Part shown: positions 16,873 through 26,241 of the stretch, in pieces
Layout: every line of letters begins with the position of its first letter
Numbering within the stretch: position 1 is the first letter of the stretch
Origin: Bacillus sp. DNRA2
Lineage (GTDB): Bacteria; Bacillota; Bacilli; Bacillales; Cytobacillaceae
DNA length: 64,000 nt
Assembly: GCF_012843265.1 (NCBI RefSeq)
Contig: NZ_JABAIT010000008.1
Coordinates: 62,001-126,000 of the forward strand
Direction of reading: 5' to 3'
Program-made: the position numbers and the translations under genes
Notes under the pieces: generated by a model
Told to the model about the DNA's origin: nothing
The model's database searches: none
What the model saw: the letters and a program-made list of their open reading frames with translations, nothing else

Positions 16873-18805
16873 TAAAGAGCTATTTTTGCAAATCATTCGC
16901 AGTGTTGGCTGGGTCTCCATCGTTTATTTCATTGGATTGTTTATTGCGTTACCCATTCGGGTCATGATGACGTATTCGAATGATCAGCTAGGTCCAGTTA
17001 AAGTTGAAAATCTGTTTTATTTTGATTATGAAATCCAAATGACCTTGTTAATCGCTGTTCCCGTATTAATGTCGGTATTCTTGTTTCGTTTTTTACACGT
17101 AAAGCAAGCAGCTGATTTAATGCACAGCCTACCGATAAAAAGAGCTAAAATCTATCATCATTATTGTCTTACTGGTGGAGTGCTCTTAATTCTTCCAGTC
17201 GTGTTCATTACGATTATCATGTTCATTATTCATAGTATGTTAGACCTTGGCCTGTTTTTTGATGGTAAAGATATTTTGTATTGGGCTGGGGTTACCATAT
17301 TATTTAATTTAGTGTTGATGATTTGTGGCGTGTTTGTGGCGATGATGACAGGGATCTCAGCGGTTCAGGCTGTATTATCATATATTTTTATGGCATTTCC
17401 AGTCGGTATTACCCTGTTAGTATTTTATAACCTGAGGATAACACTTTATGGATTTCCTGGAGATTTTTTATTAAGTCGTGATTTGGAAAAGTATTCACCG
17501 CTTACTTATGCGTTAATGCTTCAAAATCGTCCGTTACAGTGGGGTTACGTGTTTGGATTTAGTGCTCTGGCAATAATTTTATACTGGCTCTCTCTGTATT
17601 TTTATCAAATCAGAAAAGTGGAGGCAGCTCAAGAAGCAGTCGCATTTTCAAAGCTTCGATCCGTTTTTAAATATGGCGTTACTTTTTGTATGATGCTATT
17701 CGGAGGTGCTTATTTTTACGAAATTGAAAATTCCGGTAGAGGCTGGGTTATTTTTGGCTATATACTTGGGGCGGCTATAGGTTATTTTATCGCCGAGATG
17801 GTTCTGCAAAAAACTTGGCGTGTACTTGGCAGTATTAAAGGGTTTGTAATATACGGACTAGCTGTTACTGTTATATTTACTGCGGTTCAATCGCTAGGTT
17901 TTTATGAAAAAAAATTGCCTGCGCTAGCAGAAGTCGAGAATGTGATATTGACTGACCAGCCTTATGTTTTATCTGAAAATCCAGATATATATGGTGAATA
18001 TTTTGTCCCAACTCCTTTAGTTAGTGAACAAAACAAAAAAGAAATCATTAAGTTGCATAAACAAATCATTGCCGATAAGGACATGAACGAAAAGTTGAAG
18101 GATGGAAAATATGAAACAGCGTTGTTTATGTATACACTAAAAGATGGAAGTAAACTCACTAGACAATATCGTGTGAATCGAGACGTTTATGAAGATTCTT
18201 ACAGCAAAATATATGAAAGTGCAGAATTCAAGCAGGGAACCAATCAAATATTCCATATAAACATAAATAAAGTAAGTAGCATCACCATTTCGTCTCCGCT
18301 TGCTACAAAGAAAAATACAATTGTGTCAAACCCAACTGAGATTAACGAAGCAATTGCAGCGTTGAAAGCGGATATTCTCGAGGAAACGTATCAGGACCAA
18401 TTTTATTATGATAGTCGCAGTCAGGGAATTGAACTGTTTATTAACAAGCAACAGTCCGTTTACCTAAATTATAAACCAAATTATCAGCATTTTAAAAAGT
18501 GGTTAACGAATCAGGGATTATTTGAGATTGCTACTGTCACCGCAAAGGATGTTGATAAAATAACGGTAGCAAAAATAAATACCACAGACTTTTTAGATAT
18601 AAATGAACTTATTAGTGACATCGAGAACAGCCATAATCCGTTAACAGTTACGAAAGACGAACAAATCGAGCAGTGCTTACATCAGGCCGGAACGATGGCA
18701 AAGCAAAAATATGCTGCTGCTGTTTATTACAACGGGGGACCGGCGGAAGTATTCTTTTTTGATGAAGCCCATGCACCTGACTTTGTGAAAAAACATTTTA
18801 ACTAA
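16847..18805 (+). CDS. ABC transporter membrane subunit with large extracytoplasmic domain (DUF6449-like)
   Basis: The protein has about 652 residues. The first 360 contain roughly eight or nine membrane segments (for example LFIALPIRVMM, VFITIIMFIIHSML, WVIFGYILGAAIGYFIAEM). The last 280 residues are soluble, mixed alpha/beta and lysine-rich, probably outside the membrane. The ATG at 16847 overlaps the ATPase gene by 26 bases; another ATG at 16859 is possible. It is the likely permease for the YtrB-like ATPase. The transported substrate is not known, and cell-wall or peptide-antibiotic response is the usual association. Confidence 0.8.
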   Translation: MQSKMSSFNKELFLQIIRSVGWVSIVYFIGLFIALPIRVMMTYSNDQLGPVKVENLFYFDYEIQMTLLIAVPVLMSVFLFRFLHVKQAADLMHSLPIKRAKIYHHYCLTGGVLLILPVVFITIIMFIIHSMLDLGLFFDGKDILYWAGVTILFNLVLMICGVFVAMMTGISAVQAVLSYIFMAFPVGITLLVFYNLRITLYGFPGDFLLSRDLEKYSPLTYALMLQNRPLQWGYVFGFSALAIILYWLSLYFYQIRKVEAAQEAVAFSKLRSVFKYGVTFCMMLFGGAYFYEIENSGRGWVIFGYILGAAIGYFIAEMVLQKTWRVLGSIKGFVIYGLAVTVIFTAVQSLGFYEKKLPALAEVENVILTDQPYVLSENPDIYGEYFVPTPLVSEQNKKEIIKLHKQIIADKDMNEKLKDGKYETALFMYTLKDGSKLTRQYRVNRDVYEDSYSKIYESAEFKQGTNQIFHININKVSSITISSPLATKKNTIVSNPTEINEAIAALKADILEETYQDQFYYDSRSQGIELFINKQQSVYLNYKPNYQHFKKWLTNQGLFEIATVTAKDVDKITVAKINTTDFLDINELISDIENSHNPLTVTKDEQIEQCLHQAGTMAKQKYAAAVYYNGGPAEVFFFDEAHAPDFVKKHFN

Positions 18806-18820
18806 GGGAGATTTATCAGC

Positions 18821-19345
18821 ATGGAAATAGCACTCGATTTTAATCAGTTGTATTCCATGTACTCCAAACGCTTATATTTTACTGCATTCAAAATCGTCCA
18901 CGATCATCATTTAGCTGAGGACATTGTCCAAGAAACATTTTTAAAGGCGTATAAAAAAATGGAAACAATCGATGATGTTTCGAAAGTCGCTGCCTGGTTG
19001 AATGCCATTTCAGCCAGGACCGCGATCGATTTTCTCCGTTCTAAACAGAGAAAGAACTACCTCGTATCTGATCATACATTAATTGAATCTGTATTATATG
19101 AGTCGAATTGTCAAAATCAGACTGAGGATGAAGTTAGCCAGCATTTTTTCGAACAGGAGCTCAACGATTCAATGGCCGACTTATCCAAGGAGTACAAGGA
19201 AGTATTGGAATTAAAAATAAATCATGGCTTAAAGGAACAAGAAATTGCGACTTTTTTACAGCTAAAGCCAACCACCGTCAAAAATAGATTATATCGTGCT
19301 CGAAAAAAGCTCATTGCGCGTATGGCAGAAAAATATATAGCTTAA
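18821..19345 (+). CDS. ECF-type sigma-70 family sigma factor
   Basis: The protein has 174 residues. Region 2 covers about 8-75 (HHLAEDIVQETFLKAYKKM and an AWLNAISARTAIDFLR helix). Region 4 covers about 115-168 (LSKEYKEVLELKINHGLKEQ then TVKNRLYRARKKL). There is no region 3 or sensor extension. GGGAG lies 11-12 bases upstream of the ATG, rather far. No anti-sigma gene follows; instead a MacB-type ABC pair does. It probably directs transcription of the following genes or of an envelope-stress regulon. How it is held inactive is not visible here. Confidence 0.9.
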   Translation: MEIALDFNQLYSMYSKRLYFTAFKIVHDHHLAEDIVQETFLKAYKKMETIDDVSKVAAWLNAISARTAIDFLRSKQRKNYLVSDHTLIESVLYESNCQNQTEDEVSQHFFEQELNDSMADLSKEYKEVLELKINHGLKEQEIATFLQLKPTTVKNRLYRARKKLIARMAEKYIA

Positions 19346-19425
19346 ATGATCATTACTTTTCGGCCTTTTTGACTAATCGGATGTAAATATTTAGAAAAAA
19401 TGCAAAATATTGAGAGGAGAAAAAC

Positions 19426-20115
19426 ATGATTACTGTTCAAAATCTAAGCCATGATTTTGTGATTGGCAAAAAGGGACGTCAATCGATTATACCAGTACTA
19501 AAAGATATTTCTTTTACAATAAACAAAGGGGAAATCGTTACGATTGTAGGACGAAGTGGTTCTGGGAAATCGACCCTGTTAAACCTGATTAGCGGATTCA
19601 TCCGACCAAAGCAAGGTGACATTATCATTAGTGGTGTGAAGGTTTCTGAATTAAATGAAGCAAAATTCGCAGATTTTCGAATTCAGAATATCGGATTTAT
19701 TTTCCAGAGTTTTCAGCTGATTCCGAGCATGACAGCCTTTGAAAATGTTGAACTACCACTTATCCTAAAGGGTGTTAGTGAAGTTGCTAGGAAAAAACAA
19801 ACAGAAGAAATGCTTTCAAGAGTAGGTCTTCTCGATTACAGAGACCATTACCCTGGGGAGTTATCAGGAGGACAACAGCAGCGGGTCAGCATCGCCAGAG
19901 CTTTGATTGTAAATCCACCGGTAATACTTGCAGATGAACCAACAGGAAGTTTAGACAGTGAAACAGAAGCGGATTTATTAATGTTTATTAAACGATTAAA
20001 TCACGAGCTTGGAATAACGTTTCTGATTATTACCCATGATGACAAGGTTGCTGAAACCGGAGATCGCATCATCGAACTAAGGGATGGACAAATATTGGAA
20101 GGAGCATTTGCCTGA
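19426..20115 (+). CDS. ABC transporter ATPase, MacB/LolD (YtrE-like) type
   Basis: This 229-residue ATPase has Walker A GRSGSGKST near residue 43, the signature LSGGQQQR and Walker B VILADEPTGSLDSET, all typical of the MacB/LolD subfamily. GAGAGGAG precedes the ATG. Its last codon overlaps the permease start by one base. Such pairs act as mechanotransmitters or as peptide/antibiotic efflux and sensing systems. It lies 80 bases after the sigma factor gene. Confidence 0.93.
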   Translation: MITVQNLSHDFVIGKKGRQSIIPVLKDISFTINKGEIVTIVGRSGSGKSTLLNLISGFIRPKQGDIIISGVKVSELNEAKFADFRIQNIGFIFQSFQLIPSMTAFENVELPLILKGVSEVARKKQTEEMLSRVGLLDYRDHYPGELSGGQQQRVSIARALIVNPPVILADEPTGSLDSETEADLLMFIKRLNHELGITFLIITHDDKVAETGDRIIELRDGQILEGAFA

Positions 20116-21464
20116 TGAAACTAAAGGATCAATTCCGGTTTGTCCGACAAAATATGAAGAAAAATAAGACAAGGGTGTTTATGACGATTTTAGCCACTGC
20201 AATGGGTTGCGCCTTCTTAATTGTTCTCGCATCAGTTGGATTTGGTTTGCAGAAATCGCTCATAAAAGATTTAATGGAACAAAGAATTGTAACTGCGATT
20301 GACGTATATGGTAAAGAAATCAACAAGGGCGAATTTCAACAGTTAACGGATAAGGATGTTCATGCTTTTGAAAAAATCAAAAAGGTAAAAGCGGTTACGC
20401 GTCGAAAGCAGCTCATGCAAGCAGCCAGCTATGAAATAGACAATTATCAAACAACAGCAGAAACAATTGTCACCCATGTCCCATCTGAAGTAAAGGCTGG
20501 GTTTGAGTTATCTAAAGGAAGGCTTCCTAAAAGCAAGGATGAAGTGGTAGTTGGATACCATTTTGTCGAGGAACTTGCTCAAAAAACTGTAGATCAAAAT
20601 GATCTATACGATGAAAAAGGGCAGATTAAGGAGCAATATAAGTACAAAAAAGACATGATTGGTAAGAAAGTTCAGTTGACTGTGAAACAATTTGAAAATA
20701 ACCAGGAAGTGTCGAAAACTTTTGAAGTGACAGTTGTCGGCATCACAAAGAAGCCAACAAAGGAATGGGTCTTCGATAAAAATGTTTTTATTTCAGATGA
20801 AATTCTAAAAGAGATTGAAGCATTTACTGGTACCTCAAGAGGGATGATAAAAGACAGCTATTATAATGAAACAACACAGTCAGGTGTAACTGACGGAGGA
20901 TACGACCAAGTAAAAATTTATGCGACCAATATGGAAGCTATAAAAGGAATTACTGACAAACTTAAAGAGGAAAAATATGCTACGTATTCAGTGGTTGATG
21001 AACTAAAACAAATCAATATGGTGTTTAATATTATTAAAATTGGATTGATTTTCATCGGAACGATTGCAATTTTAATTGCATCGATAGGCATCTATAACAC
21101 GATGACCATGGCAGTAACAGAGCGCGCTCCCGATATCGGGATTATGAAAGCAATCGGAGCGAACCCAAAAACAATCAAAAATATTTTTCTATTGGAAAGT
21201 AGTTATATTGGCTTGATTGGAGCATTAATTGGAACCGTTGTTTCCTATGCTATTAGTTTTGGCGTTAATTTCGCGCTCCCACTTGTCATAAAACAATTTT
21301 TCAAGGAAAGTATTCCTGAAGGATTCATGTTTAGCCATATCCCATGGTCCTTGCCAGTTATCTGTTTTGTGATTTGCTATCTAGTAACGATTGTTTCTGG
21401 TTTAAGACCAGCAAAACGCGCTACACAAATTGATGTACTAAGCGCTATGCGTCGTGAGGTATAA
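20115..21464 (+). CDS. MacB/FtsX-type ABC permease
   Basis: The 449-residue protein has one membrane segment at about 18-40, a large extracytoplasmic domain (about 45-300) and three C-terminal segments (GLIFIGTIAILIASIGIYNT, SYIGLIGALIGTVVSYAISF, VICFVICYLVTIVSGL) in the FtsX fold. The MAVTERAPDIGIMKAIGA motif after the second segment is a hallmark. It forms a transporter with the preceding ATPase. The extracytoplasmic domain is lysine-rich and has no recognised ligand-binding motif. Confidence 0.92.
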   Translation: MKLKDQFRFVRQNMKKNKTRVFMTILATAMGCAFLIVLASVGFGLQKSLIKDLMEQRIVTAIDVYGKEINKGEFQQLTDKDVHAFEKIKKVKAVTRRKQLMQAASYEIDNYQTTAETIVTHVPSEVKAGFELSKGRLPKSKDEVVVGYHFVEELAQKTVDQNDLYDEKGQIKEQYKYKKDMIGKKVQLTVKQFENNQEVSKTFEVTVVGITKKPTKEWVFDKNVFISDEILKEIEAFTGTSRGMIKDSYYNETTQSGVTDGGYDQVKIYATNMEAIKGITDKLKEEKYATYSVVDELKQINMVFNIIKIGLIFIGTIAILIASIGIYNTMTMAVTERAPDIGIMKAIGANPKTIKNIFLLESSYIGLIGALIGTVVSYAISFGVNFALPLVIKQFFKESIPEGFMFSHIPWSLPVICFVICYLVTIVSGLRPAKRATQIDVLSAMRREV

Positions 21465-21544
21465 TTTCGTTCTGGATTGCGCATGATTTTCCTGCTCTTA
21501 GGTAACAGTAACATTAGGCTGTTCTATGAAGGAGGGAAAGCAAT

Positions 21545-21661
21545 TTGGATACAAGTCAATTTGTGAAAAAGCTTGCAGATAATCAAGCAAAGCAAGAAAA
21601 AAATAAACGAACACAAGGAAAGGGTCATCCGGAAAGACAATTGCCTAATAAACAGCATTAA
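21545..21661 (+). CDS. DUF4023-like small protein
   Basis: A TTG at 21545 with GGAGGG eight bases upstream opens a 38-residue frame ending in LPNKQH. The basic, Gln/Lys-rich protein (SQFVKKLADNQAKQEKNK, then QGKGHPE) resembles the DUF4023 family of tiny Bacillus proteins, recalled as about 39 residues and also ending in PNKQH. A hairpin terminator starts 14 bases after the stop. Its role is unknown. The sequence style (N, Q, K, G rich, no Cys) is like minor small spore proteins. Confidence 0.7.
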   Translation: MDTSQFVKKLADNQAKQEKNKRTQGKGHPERQLPNKQH

Positions 21662-21674
21662 ATCATTTGTATTA

Positions 21675-21706
21675 GAAGCTTCGGAATTAACCGAGGCTTC
21701 TTTTTC
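21675..21706 (+). terminator. Terminator of the DUF4023-like gene
   Basis: GAAGCTTCGG pairs imperfectly with CCGAGGCTTC across AATTAA, followed by TTTTTCT. Confidence 0.75.
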
Positions 21707-21820
21707 TATATATACATCTAATTTCCAAAACAGGAAAAACTACCAAAACATTATTAAATTCTTACATTAAATTGGAATACTGTGGAATGCTAACTTTATT
21801 AAATTTATTGGAGGTAAAAC

Positions 21821-24109
21821 ATGGGAAACTATAGAAGGCTTTGGATTAGCTTAGCTCTAGTCGTCGTTATCTCTTTTATTGTTCTAGGTTATTTTGGTGG
21901 CCGGATTTATCAATCTATGCCCCCTATACCGGATAAGATAGTCTCGGAGAATGGCGAAGTGCTCTTTACAGGTGAGGATATTAAAAATGGTCAAAATGTA
22001 TGGCAATCAATGGGCGGTCAGGAACTGGGAAGTATCTGGGGTCATGGTGCCTACCTTGCGCCTGATTGGAACGCCGATTGGCTTCATCGCGAGTTAACCT
22101 ATATTTTAGATAACTGGTCTCACCAAGATTTTAAAACAGATTACGACAAATTGGACAATGAACAAAAAGCGATGCTTAAAGCAAGACTAAAGGATGAAAT
22201 TCGAACTAATAATTATAACCCTAAGACAAAGGAATTGGTCATTTCCAATGACCGGGTTGCTGCGCTTGACTATTTAAGTGACTATTATCGCGGACTCTTT
22301 ATGAATGATCCTGAGTTTGAAGAGCTACGGGCCGATTATGCTATTCCTGAAAATACAATAAAAGATGAAGAACGAATGGCAAACATGAACGCATTCTTTT
22401 TCTGGAGTACTTGGGCAACAGCAACAAATCGACCAAATGACGATGTTACCTATACAAACAACTGGCCGAATGAAGAGTTAATCGATAATCATCCATCTGG
22501 AGAGATGGTCGTATGGTCAGTCGTTAGCTTTGTCTTATTATTAGCAGGAGTTGGTGCGCTTGCCTGGTATTTTGCTGCACAGCGTCATAAGGAGTCACAT
22601 ATAGATGAGGTGTTCCCGGAAAAGGATCCTTTGTTGGCGCTAAATCCAACTCCGTCAATGAAAGCCACGCTTAAATATTTTTGGGTGGTAGCAGCGTTGA
22701 TTGTTCTCCAGGTCGCACTTGGTGCAATTGATGCTCATTATGCGGTAGAAGGTTCAGGGTTCTTTGGTATTCCGCTGCAAGATTGGCTTCCTTATTCAGT
22801 TGCAAGAACATGGCATACACAGCTTGGTATTCTTTGGATAGCAACCGCTTGGCTAGCCACAGGTTTGTTCATGGCTCCAGCTGTATCAGGCTATGAGCCG
22901 AAATTTCAACGAGCTTTAGTAAATTTCTTATTTATTTGTTTACTAATTATTGTCGTAGGTTCAATGGCTGGTCAATGGCTGGCTGTTGATCAGCGGTTCT
23001 CGAATGTACAAAACTTCTGGTTCGGGCACCAGGGCTATGAATACGTAGATTTGGGACGCTTCTGGCAAATTTTCTTAACTGTAGGCTTATTTTTATGGTT
23101 ATTCTTGATGGGAAGAGCACTGATTCCTGCTTTAAAGAAAAACAAAGAAGATCGCCACTTGTTGACAATGTTCTTACTAGCCGCGACTGCAATTCCACTA
23201 TTTTATATTCCTGGGCTATTGTGGGGTCAACATACTCATATTGCGATTGCTGAATACTGGCGCTGGTGGGTGGTTCATCTTTGGGTTGAAGGATTTTTCG
23301 AAGTTTTCGCGACGGTTATTATTGCCTTCCTGTTTACACGAATGGGCTTATTAAGAACAACGACTGCGACTGCGACCGTGCTCTTCTCCACAACTATCTT
23401 TTTGTTCGGTGGTATTATTGGGACGTTCCATCATCTTTATTTTAGTGGAACGCCCATTGGTGTATTAGCCTTCGGTGCAGTTTTCAGTGGACTAGAAGTG
23501 GTTCCGCTGGTCTTAATTGGATTTGAAGCTTATGAAAATCTAACCATGAGTCGCGCAAAGGAATGGACCCAAGCTTATAAATGGCCGATATACTGCTTTG
23601 TTGCAGTGGCCTTCTGGAACTTAGTTGGAGCAGGGATCTTTGGCTTCTTAATTAATCCACCGATTGCACTATATTATATGCAAGGGTTAAATACGACGCC
23701 AGTTCACGGACATACAGCTCTTTTCGGGGTTTATGGAGTACTCGGTATTGGCCTCATGCTGTTTTGTCTAAAAGGCTTAACCGGAATGCGGAAGTGGAAA
23801 ACAAAAGTTTTAGCTTTTGCCTTTTGGAGTATCAATATAGGATTAGCCTTGATGGTACTGATTAGCTTATTACCAATTGGTCTTTTACAGACGTGGGCAA
23901 GCGTTGAGCATGGAATGTGGTATGCAAGATCTGCCGATTTCCTCCAACAGAATATCATTTTGCGGTTAACTTGGCTTCGCATGTTTGGTGACATTATCTT
24001 TGCTTCCGGTATTTTAGCACTTGGTTGGTTTATTTTAGGTTTAAAGACGGGCTGGTCCTTAGAGGATGAAACGCATAATTTCGTCGAAAAAAATAGTGTA
24101 AAAAAATAA
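21821..24109 (+). CDS. norB: Quinol-dependent nitric oxide reductase (qNOR)
   Basis: This 762-residue membrane protein reduces NO to nitrous oxide with electrons from quinol. The N-terminal anchor is followed by the periplasmic cytochrome-c-like domain typical of qNOR (WQSMGGQELGSIWGHGAYLA near residue 62). Then come about 13 membrane segments with the haem-copper-oxidase histidines: HTQLGILWIATAW, GQHTHIAIAEYWRWW, HLWVEGFFEVFA, HHLYFSG and HGHTALFGVYG. A strong GGAGG precedes the ATG. It is monocistronic and convergent with phaC. It is probably for NO detoxification, since no other denitrification genes are nearby. No clear NsrR or Fnr site was seen upstream. Confidence 0.95.
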   Translation: MGNYRRLWISLALVVVISFIVLGYFGGRIYQSMPPIPDKIVSENGEVLFTGEDIKNGQNVWQSMGGQELGSIWGHGAYLAPDWNADWLHRELTYILDNWSHQDFKTDYDKLDNEQKAMLKARLKDEIRTNNYNPKTKELVISNDRVAALDYLSDYYRGLFMNDPEFEELRADYAIPENTIKDEERMANMNAFFFWSTWATATNRPNDDVTYTNNWPNEELIDNHPSGEMVVWSVVSFVLLLAGVGALAWYFAAQRHKESHIDEVFPEKDPLLALNPTPSMKATLKYFWVVAALIVLQVALGAIDAHYAVEGSGFFGIPLQDWLPYSVARTWHTQLGILWIATAWLATGLFMAPAVSGYEPKFQRALVNFLFICLLIIVVGSMAGQWLAVDQRFSNVQNFWFGHQGYEYVDLGRFWQIFLTVGLFLWLFLMGRALIPALKKNKEDRHLLTMFLLAATAIPLFYIPGLLWGQHTHIAIAEYWRWWVVHLWVEGFFEVFATVIIAFLFTRMGLLRTTTATATVLFSTTIFLFGGIIGTFHHLYFSGTPIGVLAFGAVFSGLEVVPLVLIGFEAYENLTMSRAKEWTQAYKWPIYCFVAVAFWNLVGAGIFGFLINPPIALYYMQGLNTTPVHGHTALFGVYGVLGIGLMLFCLKGLTGMRKWKTKVLAFAFWSINIGLALMVLISLLPIGLLQTWASVEHGMWYARSADFLQQNIILRLTWLRMFGDIIFASGILALGWFILGLKTGWSLEDETHNFVEKNSVKK

Positions 24110-24140
24110 ATCAGATTAACCTGTAACTATATTACCCACA

Positions 24141-24170
24141 AAAAACCCCTTCACAAAAGAAGGGGTTTTT
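24141..24170. terminator. Bidirectional terminator between norB and phaC
   Basis: AAAAACCCCTTC and GAAGGGGTTTTT form a perfect 12-bp stem with a 6-base loop. The A/T ends serve as T runs in both directions. Confidence 0.93.
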
Positions 24171-24177
24171 GAATAAC

Positions 24178-25266
24178 CTAGTTTGAGCGCTCGCTCAACC
24201 ATTGGTCAATCAAAGGATAGGTCTTTCTTACTGCAGTTCCACCAACAATAACAGATACGTGACCTGTTGGCATCACTTCAAAAGTTTTATCAGTGCTAGA
24301 AATTTTCTCTATTAATGGTTCAACTTGGTTAGGTGCTGCGATATGATCGCGTTGTGCTGCAATATTTAAGACATTCGCTTTGATATCGCTCAATTTAACT
24401 TGGCGACCACGAATAAATAATTCGTCGTTAATCAGCTTATTGTTTTGATAGAATTCACCAATCCATTGTCTGAATGCTTCGCCAGGGAAAGGTACGCCAT
24501 CAGCAACCCATTTTTGCATTAAGCTCCAGCTTTTGATGAATTCTTCGTTTTCATATCGTTCTGCTAAACTAACATATGGACCAACGTAATTTACCAATGG
24601 TTTTAATAGCTTATTACCAAGGTCAATCATTTCACCAGGAACGATTCCGAATGTATCAACAACTTTATCAAGGTTGAAATAACGCTCATCAAGCCAGTTT
24701 GAGAACAAACCTGTATCTTCAAAATCAAAAGGACTTGTTAAGAAGACTAAGTTGCGAATTGGCCAATCAGAATGAAGTGCAGCGAAAATAGATGTCAAGG
24801 TACCACCCATACAATAGCCAAGAATGCTGATTTCATCTGCCCCAGATTTACGTAGGACCTTCTGCACAGCGCGCGGGATGTACTCAAGTACATAGTCATC
24901 AAATTTCAAATTGCGATCTTCATAGCCTGGAGTACCCCAATCAAGTAAATATACATCATGACCTTGATTAGTTAAGTATTCAATTAAGCTACTACCAGGT
25001 GTTAAATCAACAATATAAGGCTTATTGATTAAGGCATAAATAATCAATAGGGGAACCTTTTTAGTTTTAGTTAAAGTTGGTTGGTAACGATATAATTTTG
25101 CTTTATTTTTAGTCCAAATAACTTCTTTTGGAGTTTGACCTACTTGTGGCTCTGGTTCTCTTGTTAATACATCTGAAACACGCTTAAAGCGACGATAGCT
25201 TTTTTGTGTTTCTTCAGGCATCATGTTAAGCCATGATTCCACTTCTTTCGTTGTTGAAAAAACCAT
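24178..25266 (-). CDS. phaC: Class IV polyhydroxyalkanoate synthase catalytic subunit
   Basis: This 362-residue protein polymerises 3-hydroxyacyl-CoA at the surface of PHA granules. The lipase-like box GYCMGG carries the nucleophile (about Cys152); the Asp in AAQRDHIAAP and His in PTGHVSVI complete the triad. Length and sequence are those of the class IV enzymes of Bacillus, which need PhaR. ATG 25266 has AAGGAGGAG upstream; an ATG seven codons earlier lacks a site. It is the last gene of phaR-phaB-phaC, 150 bases after phaB. That gap has no obvious terminator. Confidence 0.96.
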   Translation of the reverse strand: MVFSTTKEVESWLNMMPEETQKSYRRFKRVSDVLTREPEPQVGQTPKEVIWTKNKAKLYRYQPTLTKTKKVPLLIIYALINKPYIVDLTPGSSLIEYLTNQGHDVYLLDWGTPGYEDRNLKFDDYVLEYIPRAVQKVLRKSGADEISILGYCMGGTLTSIFAALHSDWPIRNLVFLTSPFDFEDTGLFSNWLDERYFNLDKVVDTFGIVPGEMIDLGNKLLKPLVNYVGPYVSLAERYENEEFIKSWSLMQKWVADGVPFPGEAFRQWIGEFYQNNKLINDELFIRGRQVKLSDIKANVLNIAAQRDHIAAPNQVEPLIEKISSTDKTFEVMPTGHVSVIVGGTAVRKTYPLIDQWLSERSN

Positions 25267-25416
25267 GATTCTCCTCCTTATAACCATTCGTTTTCTGATT
25301 AATATTTTTGATTAAAGACTCAGAACAGGGAATACTTATCAGTTTACTAAACATTAACTTTGTAATTAAAACTTGTAGTAGACAAGTATCAAAACCGATT
25401 AGTAACCGGTTTAAAA

Positions 25417-26199
25417 TTACATGTAAGCTCCACCGTTTACGTTGATGCATTGACCAGTGATATATTCGCTGTTTGCTAAGAAAATGCAAGCATCGGCAAT
25501 TTCAGTAGTTGTACCCATACGCTTCATTGGGATGCTGTTTACGATTTTTTCCATAACATTTTCAGGAATTTCTGCAGTCATTTCAGTTAAGATATAACCT
25601 GGGCAAATTGAGTTTACAGTAATTCCATTTTTAGCTGTTTCCAATGCAAGTGATTTTGTGAAACCGATCATTCCAGCTTTTGCAGCTGCATAGTTCGTTT
25701 GACCAAAAGCACCCGCTTGACCAACGATAGAGCTAATATTGATAATACGACCGAATTTTTGCTCTAACATTGTATTAATTACTGCAGAAGTAGTGTGGTA
25801 AATGCTGTTAAGATTTACATTGATAACTTCATTCCAATCAGCTTCGCTAAGCTTACGGAATGTGCGGTCGCGAGTGATACCTGCATTGTTAATTAAGATA
25901 TCAATGCGTCCGAATTCGTTAATTGTTTGTTCGATTAAAGATTTCGCTTCTTCAATGTTCGAAACGTTTGCTTTACAAGCAATCGCACTACCACCAAATT
26001 GCGTAATTTCGTCGACTACGTTTTCAGCGGCTGTAGAGCTTGCGTTGTAGTTTACAACAACTTTAGCACCTTTTTTTGCGAATTCTTTTGCAATTGTTGC
26101 ACCAATACCTTTAGAGCTACCTGTAACAACTACTACTTTATCCTTTAGCCCGTATGTATTATCTAATACTTGTACTTGCTCTTTATCTACGATTGCCAT
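25417..26199 (-). CDS. phaB: Acetoacetyl-CoA reductase
   Basis: This 260-residue short-chain dehydrogenase reduces acetoacetyl-CoA to 3-hydroxybutyryl-CoA with NADPH. It has TGSSKGIG (cofactor loop), NNAG, the Ser of INISSIVGQAG and the YAAAK catalytic pair. It is about 13 residues longer at the N-terminus than the Bacillus megaterium enzyme as I recall it. The long start is supported by AAGGAGC eight bases before its ATG. It lies between phaR (42 bases upstream) and phaC. Confidence 0.95.
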   Translation of the reverse strand: MAIVDKEQVQVLDNTYGLKDKVVVVTGSSKGIGATIAKEFAKKGAKVVVNYNASSTAAENVVDEITQFGGSAIACKANVSNIEEAKSLIEQTINEFGRIDILINNAGITRDRTFRKLSEADWNEVINVNLNSIYHTTSAVINTMLEQKFGRIINISSIVGQAGAFGQTNYAAAKAGMIGFTKSLALETAKNGITVNSICPGYILTEMTAEIPENVMEKIVNSIPMKRMGTTTEIADACIFLANSEYITGQCINVNGGAYM

Positions 26200-26241
26200 G
26201 TTAATTGCTCCTTTTCATATAATAATTATTTTTTAAAAAAC

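Noticed and set aside
21573-21770. 65-codon plus-strand frame
   Set aside because: It overlaps the DUF4023-like gene in another frame, runs through the terminator hairpin and has no ribosome site.
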